A stretch of DNA of 64,000 nt from Sthenelais limicola (lineage: Eukaryota > Annelida > Polychaeta > Phyllodocida > Sigalionidae): assembly GCA_942159475.1 (NCBI GenBank), contig OW804096.1:142345951-142409950 (forward strand), in the 5' to 3' direction. The position numbers were made by a program, and so were the translations under genes. The notes under the pieces were generated by a model that saw nothing but the letters and a program-made list of their open reading frames with translations, was not told the origin of the DNA and did not search any database. Shown here in pieces: positions 32,902 through 43,769 of this stretch (position 1 is its first letter; each line of letters opens with the position of its first letter).

Positions 32902-33185
32902 TATAGTGTACACTGGGAAGAGAGGAATTGAAAGCTCTGTTTCCTTCGTTAATAAACTTTCCCATGGCGTTGTTCAAGAGGGTTTTTTCCTTAAGGGAAT
33001 ATTTTTCTCCACAAGTCAATTTGATTGTGAGACTTGGGCAGTTCACTGGGGAAGCATTGCATCAAATGAAATCAGTTGTAGGAGAGTGTAAAGAGATTAA
33101 TTAGATTTACGATTGGTTTTGTGGGAGTGACTTATTATGGGGAAATTGGGGTTGATGTGTTGTGGAGGTTATCTGTGGTAAACGT

Positions 33186-33598
33186 GTGTGTGAGAGGGAG
33201 AGAGGGTGAGAGAGAGGGAGGGAGAGAGAGAGGGGGAGAGAGAGAGAGAGAGGGAGGGAGAGAGAGAGGTAAAGAGAGGGAGAGAGGGAGAGAGAGGGAG
33301 GGAGAGAGAGGGGGGAGAGAGGGAGAGAGAGAGGAGGAGAGAGAGAGGGAGAGAGAGGGAGGGAGAGAGAGAGGGAGAGAGAGGGAGAGGGGGAGAGAGA
33401 GAGGGAGAGAGAGGGAGGGAGAGAGAGGGAGAGAGAGAGGGAGAGAGAGGAGAGAGGGAGAGATAGGGAGAGAGAGAGGGAGAGAGAGGGAGAGAGAGGG
33501 AGAGGGAGAGAGAGAGGGAGCGAGAAAGGGAGCGAGAAAGGGAGAGGGAGAGAGAGAGAGAGAGAGAGGGGGGGGGGAGAGAGAGAGGGAGAAAATGG
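33186..33598 (+). repeat. GA-rich polypurine tract
   Basis: GAGAGGGAGAGAGAGGGAGG-type DNA, almost pure purine on plus for about 400 bp. Frames rich in Arg/Glu or Ser/Leu are artefacts. Confidence 0.96.
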
Positions 33599-33631
33599 TT
33601 ATAATCATCAGTGGGTGTTTTCAGCCCAAAT

Positions 33632-33703
33632 ACATTTGGTTCTCATGGCTAGGATTTCCAGAAAATGCATGTTCTGGAAATCCTAGCCATGAGAACCAAA
33701 TGT
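33632..33703. repeat. Perfect 32-bp hairpin with 8-nt loop
   Basis: ACATTTGGTTCTCATGGCTA (then GGATTTCCAGAA) at 33632-33663 is exactly complementary to 33672-33703. The loop is AATGCATG. No mismatch in 32 pairs. It lies in a ~130-bp island between two GA tracts. Confidence 0.95.
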
Positions 33704-33724
33704 CGCCCAATTGGGATACTTGCT

Positions 33725-34335
33725 CATATAAGAGACAGAGAGAGAGAAAGAGATAAGAGAGAAGAAGAGAAGAGAGGGAGAGAGAAGAGATTAGGAGAGT
33801 GAGAGATAGGAGAGGGGGAGAAGAGAAGTCAGAGAGGGGAGAGAGAGAAGAGCGGGGGAGACAGAGACAGAGAGAGAGTCACATGTGCAGAGAGAGAGAA
33901 GCAGAGAGAGAGAGAGAAACAGAGGGAGAGAGAAACAGAGACAGAGAGGGAGCGAGACAGAGAGAGAGAAGGGAGAGGAGAGAGAGTCAGAGAGAGAGAG
34001 AAAGAGAAAGGCAGAGGGAGAGGGAGAGGCAGAGAGGGAGAGGCAGAGAGGGAGAGAGGAGAGAGAGTGAGATATATATATAGAGGGAGAGAGGGGAGAG
34101 GGAGAGAGTGGGAGAGAGTGAGAGGGGAGAGAGAGGGAGAGGGAGGGAGGGAGAGAGAGAGAGGGAGATATATATAGAGAGAGAGGGAGAGAAGGGAGGG
34201 GAGAGAGAGTCAGAGAGAGAGAGAAAGAGAAAGGCAGAGAGGGAGAGGCAGAGAGGGAGAGGCAAAGAGGGAGAGAGAGAGAGAGAGAGAGGGAGAGAGA
34301 GCGAGAGAGAGAGAGAGAGAGAGCGGTCCTCTAAT
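33725..34335 (+). repeat. GA-rich polypurine tract with repeated blocks
   Basis: Purine-rich with higher-order copies: GAGAGAGTCAGAGAGAGAGA, then AAGAGAAAGGCAGAGG, at ~33980 and ~34205, and GATATATATAGAG at ~34070 and ~34167. Confidence 0.95.
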
Positions 34336-34429
34336 ACTAACACTTGTCTCGTCTCCGAATCCGAATCCGAATGGCACTTTAGAATCCCCCCTTTAGAATC
34401 AATCATTTCGAGACCAACAATATTGTTCC

Positions 34430-34488
34430 CAGACTTGGCTCTTATTTATACCCAGACATAATGGCAATATTCTCTCAGGCACAGCCAG
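34430..34488 (+). repeat. 59-bp direct repeat, copy 1
   Basis: CCAGACTTGGCTCTTATTTA to CTCTCAGGCACAGCCAG. It is repeated at 34635-34694 with a GA tract between, so the unit plus tract was duplicated. Confidence 0.95.
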
Positions 34489-34632
34489 AGAGGGAGAGAG
34501 GGGGAGAGAGAGAGAGAGAGGGAGAGAGAGAGAGAGAGGGAGAGAGAGAGGGAGAGAGAGAGAGAGGGAGAGAGAGAGAGGGAGAGAGATATAGAGTGGG
34601 AGAGAGAGGTAGAGAGAGAGAGAGAGGGAGCT
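34489..34632 (+). repeat. GA-rich tract between direct repeats
   Basis: (GAGAGAGGGAGA)n. Confidence 0.95.
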
Positions 34633-34634
34633 TC

Positions 34635-34694
34635 TCAGACTTGGCCCTTATTTATACCCAGACATAATGGCAATATTCTCTCAGGCACAGCCAG
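34635..34694 (+). repeat. 59-bp direct repeat, copy 2
   Basis: CAGACTTGGCCCTTATTTAT to CAGGCACAGCCAG. One or two differences from copy 1. Confidence 0.95.
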
Positions 34695-34954
34695 CCTTCC
34701 ACAGCCTGATCCTACCCTGCAAGGATAATTAATCCTTTGTGAGAAACCTAATGTTGCAAGCTAATCCCTTCCCATTGTGAAAGACGATGAAAGACCTGTG
34801 GCCTGTCTCAGTCTCTTAAATTGCTAACAAAGGAAATGACATAAAGAAATGCTTTAAATTATGAAATAATGAAAGGAATTGTCCGTGTGGAAGGAAATAT
34901 TATCTATGGGTATCTGAGTAATAGTTTAGTATCATCAGCCAGCCGGGTATCATA

Positions 34955-35328
34955 TGTGATGTGTTTCAGGAAAATGAGTCACAAGTCTCAAAATTGATAT
35001 TTTTCAAAGTGTTTTTTATACAAGATCTCTTTATTGAAATGTTCTGATTTCTAGAGGGTTTATGGTCACTTATGGTCATATGAACCCATGTAACAAATGT
35101 CGGGACATTGTTTTAAATATATCCTAGCGTTTTGACGGCCATCGTAGTGAGTATATTTAGTTACTTTACTGGTAATTACCCATCTAGAAATATTGCAAAC
35201 TTTTTTCTTTCAAGAATAGAAATATCAAACTTAAAATATAGAAATACTTATAAGGTGTCCTAGTGTTTACTATCATTGGAATCACCTTGATCTCCTTTTT
35301 TCAAATATGGGAATATCTCAAAATCATT
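34955..35328 (+). mobile_element. MITE family C, 3'-truncated
   Basis: Begins TGTGATGTGTTTCAGGAAAA and runs to GGGAATATCTCAAAATCATT, where a half MITE-A takes over. The right TIR is lost. Confidence 0.85.
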
Positions 35329-35493
35329 TAACATGAAAATCATGTTCAAAATACAGTTCAACATAACCAGACAGGTTTATTGAAAGAATGCAATATAGAA
35401 TATACTAAGATATACCTAGTAATTATCATTTTTCACTCTAATTTAGCAGAATTTGATAGATGTGTAGAACTGTAGATTGTGAATTTTCTGAAA
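35327..35493 (-). mobile_element. MITE-A, half copy (A3)
   Basis: Right two-thirds only (ATCATGTTCAAAATACAGTT to GAATTTTCTGAAA), joined directly to a broken family C copy. Confidence 0.85.
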
Positions 35494-35509
35494 CTCAAAT
35501 GTAGTGAAT

Positions 35510-35610
35510 ACAGACACTATTCTACAGTAGGTCTAAGGAAATAGAGCCCTGGGCACCAATAATGAGAAGTATACATGTAGGTATTTGGTCCAGTACCTCA
35601 GTCCAAAATA
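35510..35610 (+). repeat. Diverged copy of repeat N
   Basis: GTGAATACAGACACTATTCT, AGTAGGTCTAAGGAAATAGA and GTATTTGGTCCAGTACC parallel the tandem N copies near 40.9 kb. Confidence 0.5.
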
Positions 35611-35644
35611 ACCCACCTTCAGGTTTACGTCTGGTTCTAATGAA

Positions 35645-36090
35645 TAATAGATGGTAGTATACTACCCAGGAGCTCTAATAATAGATGGTAGTATACTACC
35701 CAGGAGCTCTAATAATAGATGGTAGTATACTACCCAGGAGCTCTAATAATAGATGGTAGTATACTACCCAGGAGCTCTAATAATAGATGGTAGTATACTA
35801 CCCAGGAGCTCTAATAATAGATGGTAGTATACTACCCAGGAGCTCTAATAATAGATGGTAGTATACTACCCAGGAGCTCTAATAATAGATGGTAGTATAC
35901 TACCCAGGAGCTCTAATAATAGATGGTAGTATACTACCCAGGAGCTCTAATAATAGATGGTAGTATACTACCCAGGAGCTCTAATAATAGATGGTAGTAT
36001 ACTACCCAGGAGCTCTAATAATAGATGGTAGTATACTACCCAGGAGCTCTAATAATAGATGGTAGTATACTACCCAGGAGCTCTAATAGT
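35645..36090 (+). repeat. 34-bp minisatellite, 13 units, each with a 14-bp palindrome
   Basis: Unit TAATAATAGATGGTAGTATA + CTACCCAGGAGCTC, almost without variation. GGTAGTATACTACC in each unit is a perfect palindrome. Confidence 0.98.
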
Positions 36091-36162
36091 CATGTCTGGC
36101 TAGACATTGCTGCGAACACTACTAGTAAAAGGCCAGCTATATACCTAGTCATGAATGATTAT

Positions 36163-36397
36163 GGGTCAGATTTTCAGAAAATGTACAATTGGCAGCTCTA
36201 CACATTTAGGAAATTCTCCTAAATTAGGCTGAGAAATGAAGTATACCAGGTATATCTGAGTATATTTGGTATCGCAATGATTTAAAATATCAGTTCTGTT
36301 ATGTTAAACTGCATTTTAAAGCTTATTTCTGTCTTAAATATGGGTTATTTGAGAGGATTGGTGAAGGCCAATTGTACATTTTCTGAAAATCTGACCC
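36163..36397 (+). mobile_element. MITE-A copy (A2), TSD TTAT
   Basis: Full A2 copy, standard tips, exact TTAT flanks (36159-36162, 36398-36401). Confidence 0.96.
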
Positions 36398-36401
36398 TTA
36401 T

Positions 36402-37231
36402 GTAAAGTAGGCCTGATGGTATGGATGTCCGTATAATATAACCCCAAGCCAAGTAGCCATTCCTATAGCCATTGGCTTGGTTTACAAGTTACTGGTATTG
36501 TATCTTGGCCTTGTGTAGGGGCTATATTTAGAAACAGGCTATCCAGATCCCAATATATTGGTTGTTAAGGCAAGTAGCAATATGGTAATAGGTTTCATTC
36601 CTTCAGTGGCATCACATATCAAGTCTAACATCAAAGGGTCTGTGTATAATGGTTACATGTTTCTAGATTAACGAAGAGCGACCTTACTTAGAAATGATAG
36701 GTCTATACTCACCTTTCTGAGCAATAAACATATAAAGTAGATTGCATAGTTTGTGGTAGAAACAAGAATGTTATAACGAGAACCAACTTTTATACTCGTA
36801 CGTATTTTTAGAATATTTTATTGATATATTGAAGGAAAATGTTGCGCCACACCCAAATGGTTATGGCTTGCCTATGTTCTTACGACAAAAATGGTTGTCT
36901 AACATGTATATTAACTTCTATTGTATAAAGATTAAAAGTATTGCTGTTATCATACTAGTTAAATTATGTAAATGTTTTTTCCATTGTGAATCATGAGATT
37001 ATTGGGTCAGCCCGACAATGTACGTAAATAAAATCCCCCCCCCCCCCCCAAAAAAAAGTTATATTAAATGCCAGTGACATTCATGGGGAGATGTTTTTTC
37101 CACATGCATTTTGTAATTTTCCATGACTTCTTCATTGCTCTTTCCAATCCGTCTTGCTTCCCTCCAGTTGATCTTCCACCTGCTCCCCTCCTCCTGAATC
37201 TTTTGCTCCTGCTTCCGGTCCTCCTACTAGA
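36402..37231. other. Unique AT-rich sequence
   Basis: No element or exon recognised. A C13-A7 homopolymer junction lies at 37037-37058. Confidence 0.4.
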
Positions 37232-37232
37232 T

Positions 37233-37466
37233 GGTCATATTCTCAGAAAATGTACAATTGGCAGCTGTACATATTTAGTAAATTATGCTAAAATAGGTTG
37301 CAATCTGGACAATACTAGGTAAATTCGAGTATATTCTGCATTGCATTGATTCTAGCAATCTGTTTGGTTAGGTTGAACTGTATTTTGAACTTTATTTTCG
37401 TCTGAAAGTTGGGTTATTTGAGAGGATTGGTGAAGCTGAATTGTACATTTTCTGGCGATTTCACCC
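37233..37466 (+). mobile_element. MITE-A copy (A1), one-sided variant tip
   Basis: Left tip TGGTCATATTCTCAG (worn), right tip variant CTGGCGATTTCACCC. Flanks TAGA/AAGA. Confidence 0.92.
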
Positions 37467-37517
37467 AAGAAGGATCTGAGTATTTTCATCTTTTCACTAA
37501 CACATGATTATATTTCT

Positions 37518-38195
37518 TCGTCTCTCTCTGTCTGTCTCTGTCACTCTCTCCCCCTCCACCGCCACCTTTCTCTCTGTGACTCTGTCTCTCTCCCTCCCTA
37601 TCCCCACTTCTCCCATTGCCCTCCTTATCTCTTTCTCTGTCTCTTTATCACTGTGACTTTCCTGTCCCCCCTCTCTCTGTGCCTCTTTTCGTCACTTTCC
37701 CTGACTCTCTTTGCCCTTCCCCCTCTCTGTCTTCTCTTCTTTCTCTCTCCCTCTCTGCCTCTCTCTCCCTCTCTGTCTCAGTCTCTCTCTCTCTCTGTGA
37801 CTTTCCTTCTCCCTCTCTCTCTGCCTCTCTCTATCCCTCTCTCTCTGCCTCTCTCTATCCCTGTCTGTCTCAGTCTCTCTCTCTATCTGCCTCCCTCTCT
37901 CTACCTCTCTGTTCTCTTTTCTCTCCCTGTCTGTCTCAGACTCCCTCTAGCTCTCTCTCTCTCTCTGTTTCTCTCTGCTTCTCTCTCGGCCTCTCTCTCC
38001 CCTCTCTCGGCCTCTCTCTTTTCTTCTCCGTCCCTGTCGGTATCAGACTCTCTCTCTGCTTCTCTCTGCTTCTCTCTCTGCTTCTCTCTCTGCCTCTCTC
38101 TCCCCGTGCTCTGCCTCTCTCTTCTCTGTCCCTGTCTGTCTCAGACTCCCTCTAGCTCTCTGCCTCTCTCTCCCACCAATATTACCCAGTCTAAT
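37518..38195 (+). repeat. CT-rich tract
   Basis: CTCTCTCTGCCTCTCTC, CTCAGACTCCCTCTAGC and similar motifs in higher-order copies over 680 bp. The S/L-rich frames are artefacts. Confidence 0.93.
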
Positions 38196-38227
38196 CTGTG
38201 GCATCTCTACCACATGTGATGCCTATT

Positions 38228-38340
38228 GTCCCACTCCTGCTCCTGCACCTGCTCCTGCTCCTCCTGCTGCTCCTCCTCCTGTTCCTGCTCCTGCACCTGC
38301 TCCTGCTCCTCCTCCTGCTCCTCCTCCTGCTCCTGCTCAG
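38228..38340 (+). repeat. CTCCTG repeat
   Basis: GCTCCTGCACCTGCTCCTGC-type DNA, compositionally like the array at 21180-21960. Confidence 0.93.
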
Positions 38341-38514
38341 TCTAGTGAGCAGTTCCCTGTGGTGAGCACCTCGTCACAGCCCATAACCACATTACTCCCA
38401 CACAACATTCCCCCCTCCCCCCGGGATCATCAACCTCCTGCTTATAGATCCACACCTCCTGGTCAGGCCTCTTATACTACATCTCTATTCTATACACTTA
38501 GTCACATCCTTACA

Positions 38515-38628
38515 TATGTCTATAGGGATTAGAGGCCTCGGTAACCATTAAGCTGAGAGGTATATGGCGTATTTGAACTAAAGTGCTTATTTTCGATCTC
38601 TATCCTATACTCTGAGTCACATCCTAGA
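38515..38628 (+). repeat. Repeat N, copy 1
   Basis: GTCTATAGGGATTAGAGGCC to TGAGTCACATCCTAGA. Tandem partner of 40850-41088, now separated by a MITE-A carrying element L. Confidence 0.85.
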
Positions 38629-38691
38629 GAGTGAAATCACCAGAAAATGTACAATTGGCCTTCACCAATCCTCTCAAATAACAACCCAAAT

Positions 38692-40665
38692 CAAGGTTCC
38701 CACGGTCATGGAAAGTCATGGAAAGTCATGGAATTAGTGATTTGGTATTCCAGGCCTGGAAAGTCATGGAATTCTGGACAGGTCATGGAAAGTCATGGAA
38801 AATGAAATTCTGAATGTTAAAATTAAAAATCTCCATAATACCACCAACAAATTCTACATTTTGTTCAGCATGACATTTGTCCAAAGTGGCCACACTCTTC
38901 CACTGTTTTGACTTGTCCACCATTTCTCCTCGCTGTCAGAAGGCTGTTTTGGCCTTGAATTTGTGTCTCCAGATTTTTACCTAGCACCTCATTTGCAGTG
39001 CTGCCAACTTCTACGATTTCACTGTAGTCACTACGATTTCAGCATCAAAATACAATGCCACGATCTGTATGACCCAAACTACAATTTTGTTGAAATTTAG
39101 GACCAAAACAGGTTTTAGATGAATAGTTTAAATCCCCCCGCCAACACATCAGCCCTACCCTGTTTATCAACACCCAAAAGTTTCCTGACTTTTGAGCAGA
39201 TTGTAAAAATGACTTCTGAATGATAACCCCCAACCCCCATTTCGTGAGAATCAACCATTTAAATATAGTTCCTCGTTATACCTGGTGTTATATAGGCCTA
39301 CTCCTTAATTATTATATCATTCGATCAGGGTCTTAAAAATATAGAACCTCTATTCTCTTCCCTCCTTTTTAATCGCCTTTTTATCAATAAGCCATTAGTC
39401 ATATTTCTATTTAACTTGATTTTAGCCTACATACATTTAAATATTGTGGAAAGACATTTGAAAATATTATGTTTTTTCCAGCATTGTCAAATCATTAAGT
39501 ATTTACTTTTGAAGTTCAAAAATTGTCATTTAAATGATGAAATAATCAATGGTGGGTCGCTATGGAAACAATCCTAAAGCAATCATTTTCAAAATTCATC
39601 ATTTTTTACAACCATACATTTCATTCAGAATGAGAAACTGAATCAATGAAAAATGTTCATAAAAAAATGTACATTTAGATTTTCTTTTGCCAATTTGACC
39701 CCCCAATTTTTTCACCCTGCACCCTCCCCTGAACTCAGCCTATGAGACAAACCCCTAATGACCCCCTAACTTTTAGGGACCAGGGGTTTCCCATTAACTC
39801 CTTGTCGCTCCTTCTGGACAGGACTTTGCCTTCAGTGAGGCTCTTTATGGATGGGTTGGTAAGGCAACAATGTTTTTAGCAGTTTCTATTCAAATTTGAC
39901 TGTTTGAAAGCAGATTATTCTTTCCAAATAGTACAAAATCCTTAGAGATAATGATAATAATAGTTTATGAGTGTGCATTGCTCTCCTCTCAACCTCCTAT
40001 AACATTGCCTATGAAGCTCACCATATCCACCCTGGCTGGGGTAGAGAGCCCCACAAGGAGTAGGATGCATGACAGCCTTATGGTTAATCTTATCACTATA
40101 GATATGTGGTCAGGTAGAACGCTGGGCAAAATCGGATTTGTGCTACAGACTGAACTGTTTTTAATCTCAATTGTTGATAAATTTTGATCTAAAAATATTT
40201 AATCTGATAGCTATTTACTATTGCACCTGTGTGCATATTCAGGCCCTATACATATACCTGGAAATTCAGGTTCAGGTACCCCTCACTTGCCAAAAATTAA
40301 AAAAAATATTTAACTTTATCTACTGTGTGACATAAGAAATCCACACATTTCAAAAAGTCAATTATGAAGTAAAACTACTCCCAGAATGCACCATTTGAAT
40401 CCTAATTTTTAAAAAAACCCACCCTAGAATGGCTTTGCGCCTTTGCCACAAACGGCACTCAGCTCCATGTGACAGACTAGGATTTGGGATCCTCACAGGT
40501 TGGCAGCTCTGCATTTGTGCCTCATCTCATTCCCCTCTCCTACCTCCTACCAGAAATGGACAGCTTTACTCTGATTATTGAGGGTCATGGAATTTTTCAT
40601 TTATGATCATGGAAAGTCATGGAAAAGTCATGGAATTTGAATCCAGGTTTTCTGTGGGAACCTTG
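38692..40665 (+). mobile_element. Element L: hAT-like transposon, non-autonomous or decayed, TSD CCAAAT
   Basis: Ends CAAGGTTCCCACGGTCATGG and TTTTCTGTGGGAACCTTG are perfectly inverted for the first 12 bp, and multiple GTCATGGAAAGTCATGG motifs lie beside both ends. A 6-bp CCAAAT duplication (38686-38691, 40666-40671) lies inside a MITE-A, so the boundaries are exact. TIR style and duplication length fit the hAT superfamily. No full transposase; see the remnant at 39996-40110. Confidence 0.88.
39996..40110 (+). pseudogene. Possible hAT transposase C-terminal remnant
   Basis: Inside element L a 78-codon open frame contains PITLPMKLTISTLAGVESPT then RSRMHDSLMVNLITI. Spacing of S-T-L, R-x-R-M and L-x-x-L resembles the hATC dimerisation region (F-S-x-L...R-x-x-M...L-x-x-L). 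The canonical E-R-x-F step before it is missing, as after a short deletion. The frame sits where a transposase C-terminus would fall. Tentative. Confidence 0.3.
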
Positions 40666-40849
40666 CCAAATTTAAGACAGAAATCTGGTTCAAAATACAG
40701 TTCAACATAACCAGACAGACTGCTTGACTCAAGGCAATACTATATTATACTCAGATATACCTTATATTTTTCAGTGTAATTTCGCAGAATTTACCAAATT
40801 TGTTGATCTGCCAATTGTACATTTTCGGAAAACCTCACCCTAAAGTAGG

Positions 40850-41088
40850 TCTATAGGGATTAGAGGCCTCGGTAACTATTTAGCTGAGGGGTATGTGGCG
40901 CATTTGGACCAAAGAGTTTATTTTACATCTCTATCCTATACTCTTAGTCTCATTGAACTGTATGTGAATACAGAAAATGTCCTAAAGTAGGTCTATAAGG
41001 ATTAGAGCCCTCGGTAACCATTTAGCTGAGGGGTATGTCACGTATTTGGACCAGCGCTTTGGTCCAAATACCCCACATCATCAACTTT
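40850..41088 (+). repeat. Repeat N, copies 2 and 3 in tandem
   Basis: Two ~120-bp units, each with AGTAGGTCTATAGGGATTAG or its variant, TTTAGCTGAGGGGTATGT and a GGACCA box. They pair with copy 1 at 38515. Confidence 0.88.
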
Positions 41089-41399
41089 CACCTCTGTTTT
41101 TCGTAAGCTCTTGCACTCTTATCCTTATTCTTTCTCTCCTCTTTGTCGTTAACTGATCTTTCTATCCCTGCTCTCTCCTCTTTCCCTCTCCTCTCCCCTT
41201 CTATCTCCATCTCTGTAGGGGAGAAGGATAGGGAAATACAGAAAGGGAGAAGACGCAAGAAGGAGGGAGAGAAATATTAAGCAAAACGAGAGTTCATCGC
41301 TCTCTGTCACTCCCCATCTTCCTCCCTCACCCTCTCTCCCCCCTTCCCTCCCTATCCCTCTTTGCCCTTCTCTCTTCCTCTGGCCCTGGGTAAGACCAT

Positions 41400-42715
41400 G
41401 CAGTGCCTTTCTGTCTCTTTTTCTCTGTCTATCTCTCTCCCTTCTTCTCTATCTCTATTACCTGGGTATGATCATAAACTGCCTCCCTCTCAGCTCTCCC
41501 GCCCTTCAATGTGTTGATAAGGGCGTAAAGCAACCAATCTCACTCACTCACTCACTCCCTCTCAGCTCTCCCACCCTTGATATATCACTTCAATGTGTTG
41601 ATAAGGGCATAAAGCAACCAATCTCACTGACTCACTCACTCCCTCTCAGCTCTCCCACCCTTGATATATCACTTCAATGTGTTGATAAGGGCATAAAGCA
41701 ACCAATCTCACTGACTCACTCACTCCCTCTCAGCTCTCCCACCCTTGATATAACACTTCAATGTGTTGATAAGGGCGTAAAGCAACCAATCTCACTCACT
41801 CCCTCTCAGCTCTCCCGCCCTTGATATAACACTTCAATGTGTTGATAAGGGCATAAAGCAACCAATCTCACTCACTCACTCCCTCTCAGCTCTCCCGCCC
41901 TTGATATAACACTTCAATGTGTTGATAAGGGCATAAAGCAACCAATCTCACTCACTCACTCTCTCTCAGCTCTCCCGCCCTTGATATAACCATATTAAAT
42001 GTGTTGATGAGGGCGTAAAGCAACCAATCTCACTCACTCACTCCCTCTCAGCTCTCCCACCCTTGATATAACACTTCAATGTGTTGATAAGGGCGTAAAG
42101 CAACCAATCTCACTCACTCACTCCCTCTCAGCTCTCCCGCCCTTGATATAACACTTCAATGTGTTGATAAGGGCATAAAGCAACCAATCTCACTCACTCA
42201 CTCCCTCTCAGCTCTCCCGCCCTTGATATAACACTTCAATGTGTTGATAAGGGCGTAAAGCAACCAATCTCACTCACTCCCTCTCAGCTCTCCCGCCCTT
42301 GATATAACACTTCAATGGGTTGATAAGGGCATAAAGCAACCAATCTCACTCACTCACTCCCTCTCAGCTCTCCCACCCTTGATATAACACTTCAATGTGT
42401 TGATAAGGGCGTAACACAACCAATCTCACTCACTCCCTCTCAGCTCTCCCGCCCTTGATATAACCTTCAATCTGTTGATAAGGGCGTAAAGCAACCAGTC
42501 TCACTCACTCACTCTCAGCTCTCCCACCCTTGATATAATCTTAAATGTGTTGATAGGGCGTAAAACACCTTGATATAACCTTCAATGTGTTGATAAGGGT
42601 GTAAAGCACCTTGATATAACCTTCAATGTGTTGATAAGGGCGTAAAGCACCTTGGTATAACACTTCAATGTGTTGATAAGGGCCTAAAGCAACCAATCTC
42701 ACTCACTCACTCTCT
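41400..42715 (+). repeat. Large array of the 80-bp element-D unit (about 15 units)
   Basis: Starts with one 73-bp-type unit (41400-41475), then about 15 units with CCCTCTCAGCTCTCC, CCCTTGATATAACACTTCAA, TGTTGATAAGGGCRTAAAGC and (ACTC)n. At the right end units shorten to ~42 bp (ACCTTGATATAACCTTCAAT). No element-D TIR at either side. Confidence 0.95.
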
Positions 42716-43006
42716 CTTCCTCTTCCCCCAATTCATTCCTCCCCTACTGTAAGCACCCGACCTCTAGTCTATTCTGCCCTTCCCTACCTTCCCCTGTCTC
42801 TGTAGCGATAATCAAGGCAATGGTTTGATTATGCATTGATAGGCAAATTTTTCATCCCGCTGCCTCTCTCTCTGCTTCCATGCAAGCGGCCCAGGCTAAT
42901 CAGGCTTCCTGATTGGTGCTTATTGCATTTCCATGTTTAGCTATGGGGAGCTTGATCCTCATTAATTATTCCACTCACTAGTGGGCCCAGGTCCTGTGTA
43001 GTCAAT

Positions 43007-43371
43007 TTTATATTGGTCTTTTCTATCTCTTTCTGTAGTATCTTCTCTTATTTCTTGGTTTATATTGGTCTTTTCTATCTCTTTCTGTAGTATCTTCTCT
43101 TATTTCTTGGTTTATATTGGTCTTTTCTATCTCTTTCTGTAGTATCTTCTCTTATTTCTTGGTTTATATTGGTCTTTTCTATCTCTTTCTGTAGTATCTT
43201 CTCTTATTTCTTGGTTTATATTGGTCTTTTCTATCTCTTTCTGTAGTATCTTCTCTTATTTCTTGGTTTATATTGGTCTTTTTTATCTCTTTCTGTAGTA
43301 TCTTCTCTTATTTCATGGTTTATATTGGTCTTTTCTATCTCTTTCTGTAGTATCTTCTCTTATTTCTTGGC
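43007..43371 (+). repeat. 52-bp minisatellite, 7 units
   Basis: Unit TTTATATTGGTCTTTTCTAT + CTCTTTCTGTAGTATCTTCT + CTTATTTCTTGG, nearly invariant. Confidence 0.97.
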
Positions 43372-43382
43372 GTCGTCTACGT

Positions 43383-43616
43383 GGGTCAGATTTTCAGAAA
43401 AAGTACAAGTGGCCCTCACCAATCCTCTCAAATAACCCCATTTAAGACAGAAATGAGCTTTAAAATGCAGTTTAACATAACAAAACAGATACTATAAATC
43501 AATGTGATGCCAAATATACTCAGATGTACCCGGTATTCTTCATTTATCAGCCTAATTTAGCCGAATTTACTAAATGTGTAGATCTGCCAATTGTACATTT
43601 TCTGAAAATCTGACCC
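43383..43616 (-). mobile_element. MITE-A copy (A2) at an array duplication junction
   Basis: Full A2 copy, flanks ACGT/ATGT. The bases left of it (GGCGTCGTCTACGT) equal those right of the second array, and the bases right of it (GTAGTCAATTTTATATTGG) equal those left of the first. The MITE sits exactly where two duplicated blocks meet. Confidence 0.95.
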
Positions 43617-43626
43617 ATGTAGTCAA

Positions 43627-43730
43627 TTTTATATTGGTCTTTTCTATCTCTTTCTGTAATAATTTCTCTTATTTCTTGGTTTATATTGGTCTTTTCTATC
43701 TCTTTCTGTAATATCTTCTCTTATTTCTTG
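43627..43730 (+). repeat. 52-bp minisatellite, 2 further units
   Basis: Same unit as 43007-43371 with GTAATA for GTAGTA. Ends in TTGGCGTCGTCTACGT like the first array. Confidence 0.97.
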
Positions 43731-43769
43731 GCGTCGTCTACGTCCTTCTACTACTTTCATTTCGCTTGT

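Larger units (their letters stand above)
38629..40840 (-). mobile_element. MITE-A copy (A4) split by element L
   Basis: Left part 38629-38691 (variant tip GAGTGAAATCACCAG) and right part 40666-40840. Flanks TAGA/TAAA. Rejoining at CCAAAT restores the normal interior (AATAACCCAAATTTAAGAC). Confidence 0.93.

Noticed and set aside
32906..33091. 61-codon plus-strand frame (VSFVNKLSHGVVQEGFFLKG)
   Set aside because: Isolated, no acceptor or donor pair, no recognised domain.
35645..36090. 34-bp repeats with palindromes resembling CRISPR repeats
   Set aside because: No spacers: the full period is conserved. It is a minisatellite.
39045..39254. Minus-strand frame inside element L
   Set aside because: Not similar to a transposase region and in the opposite orientation to the possible hATC remnant.
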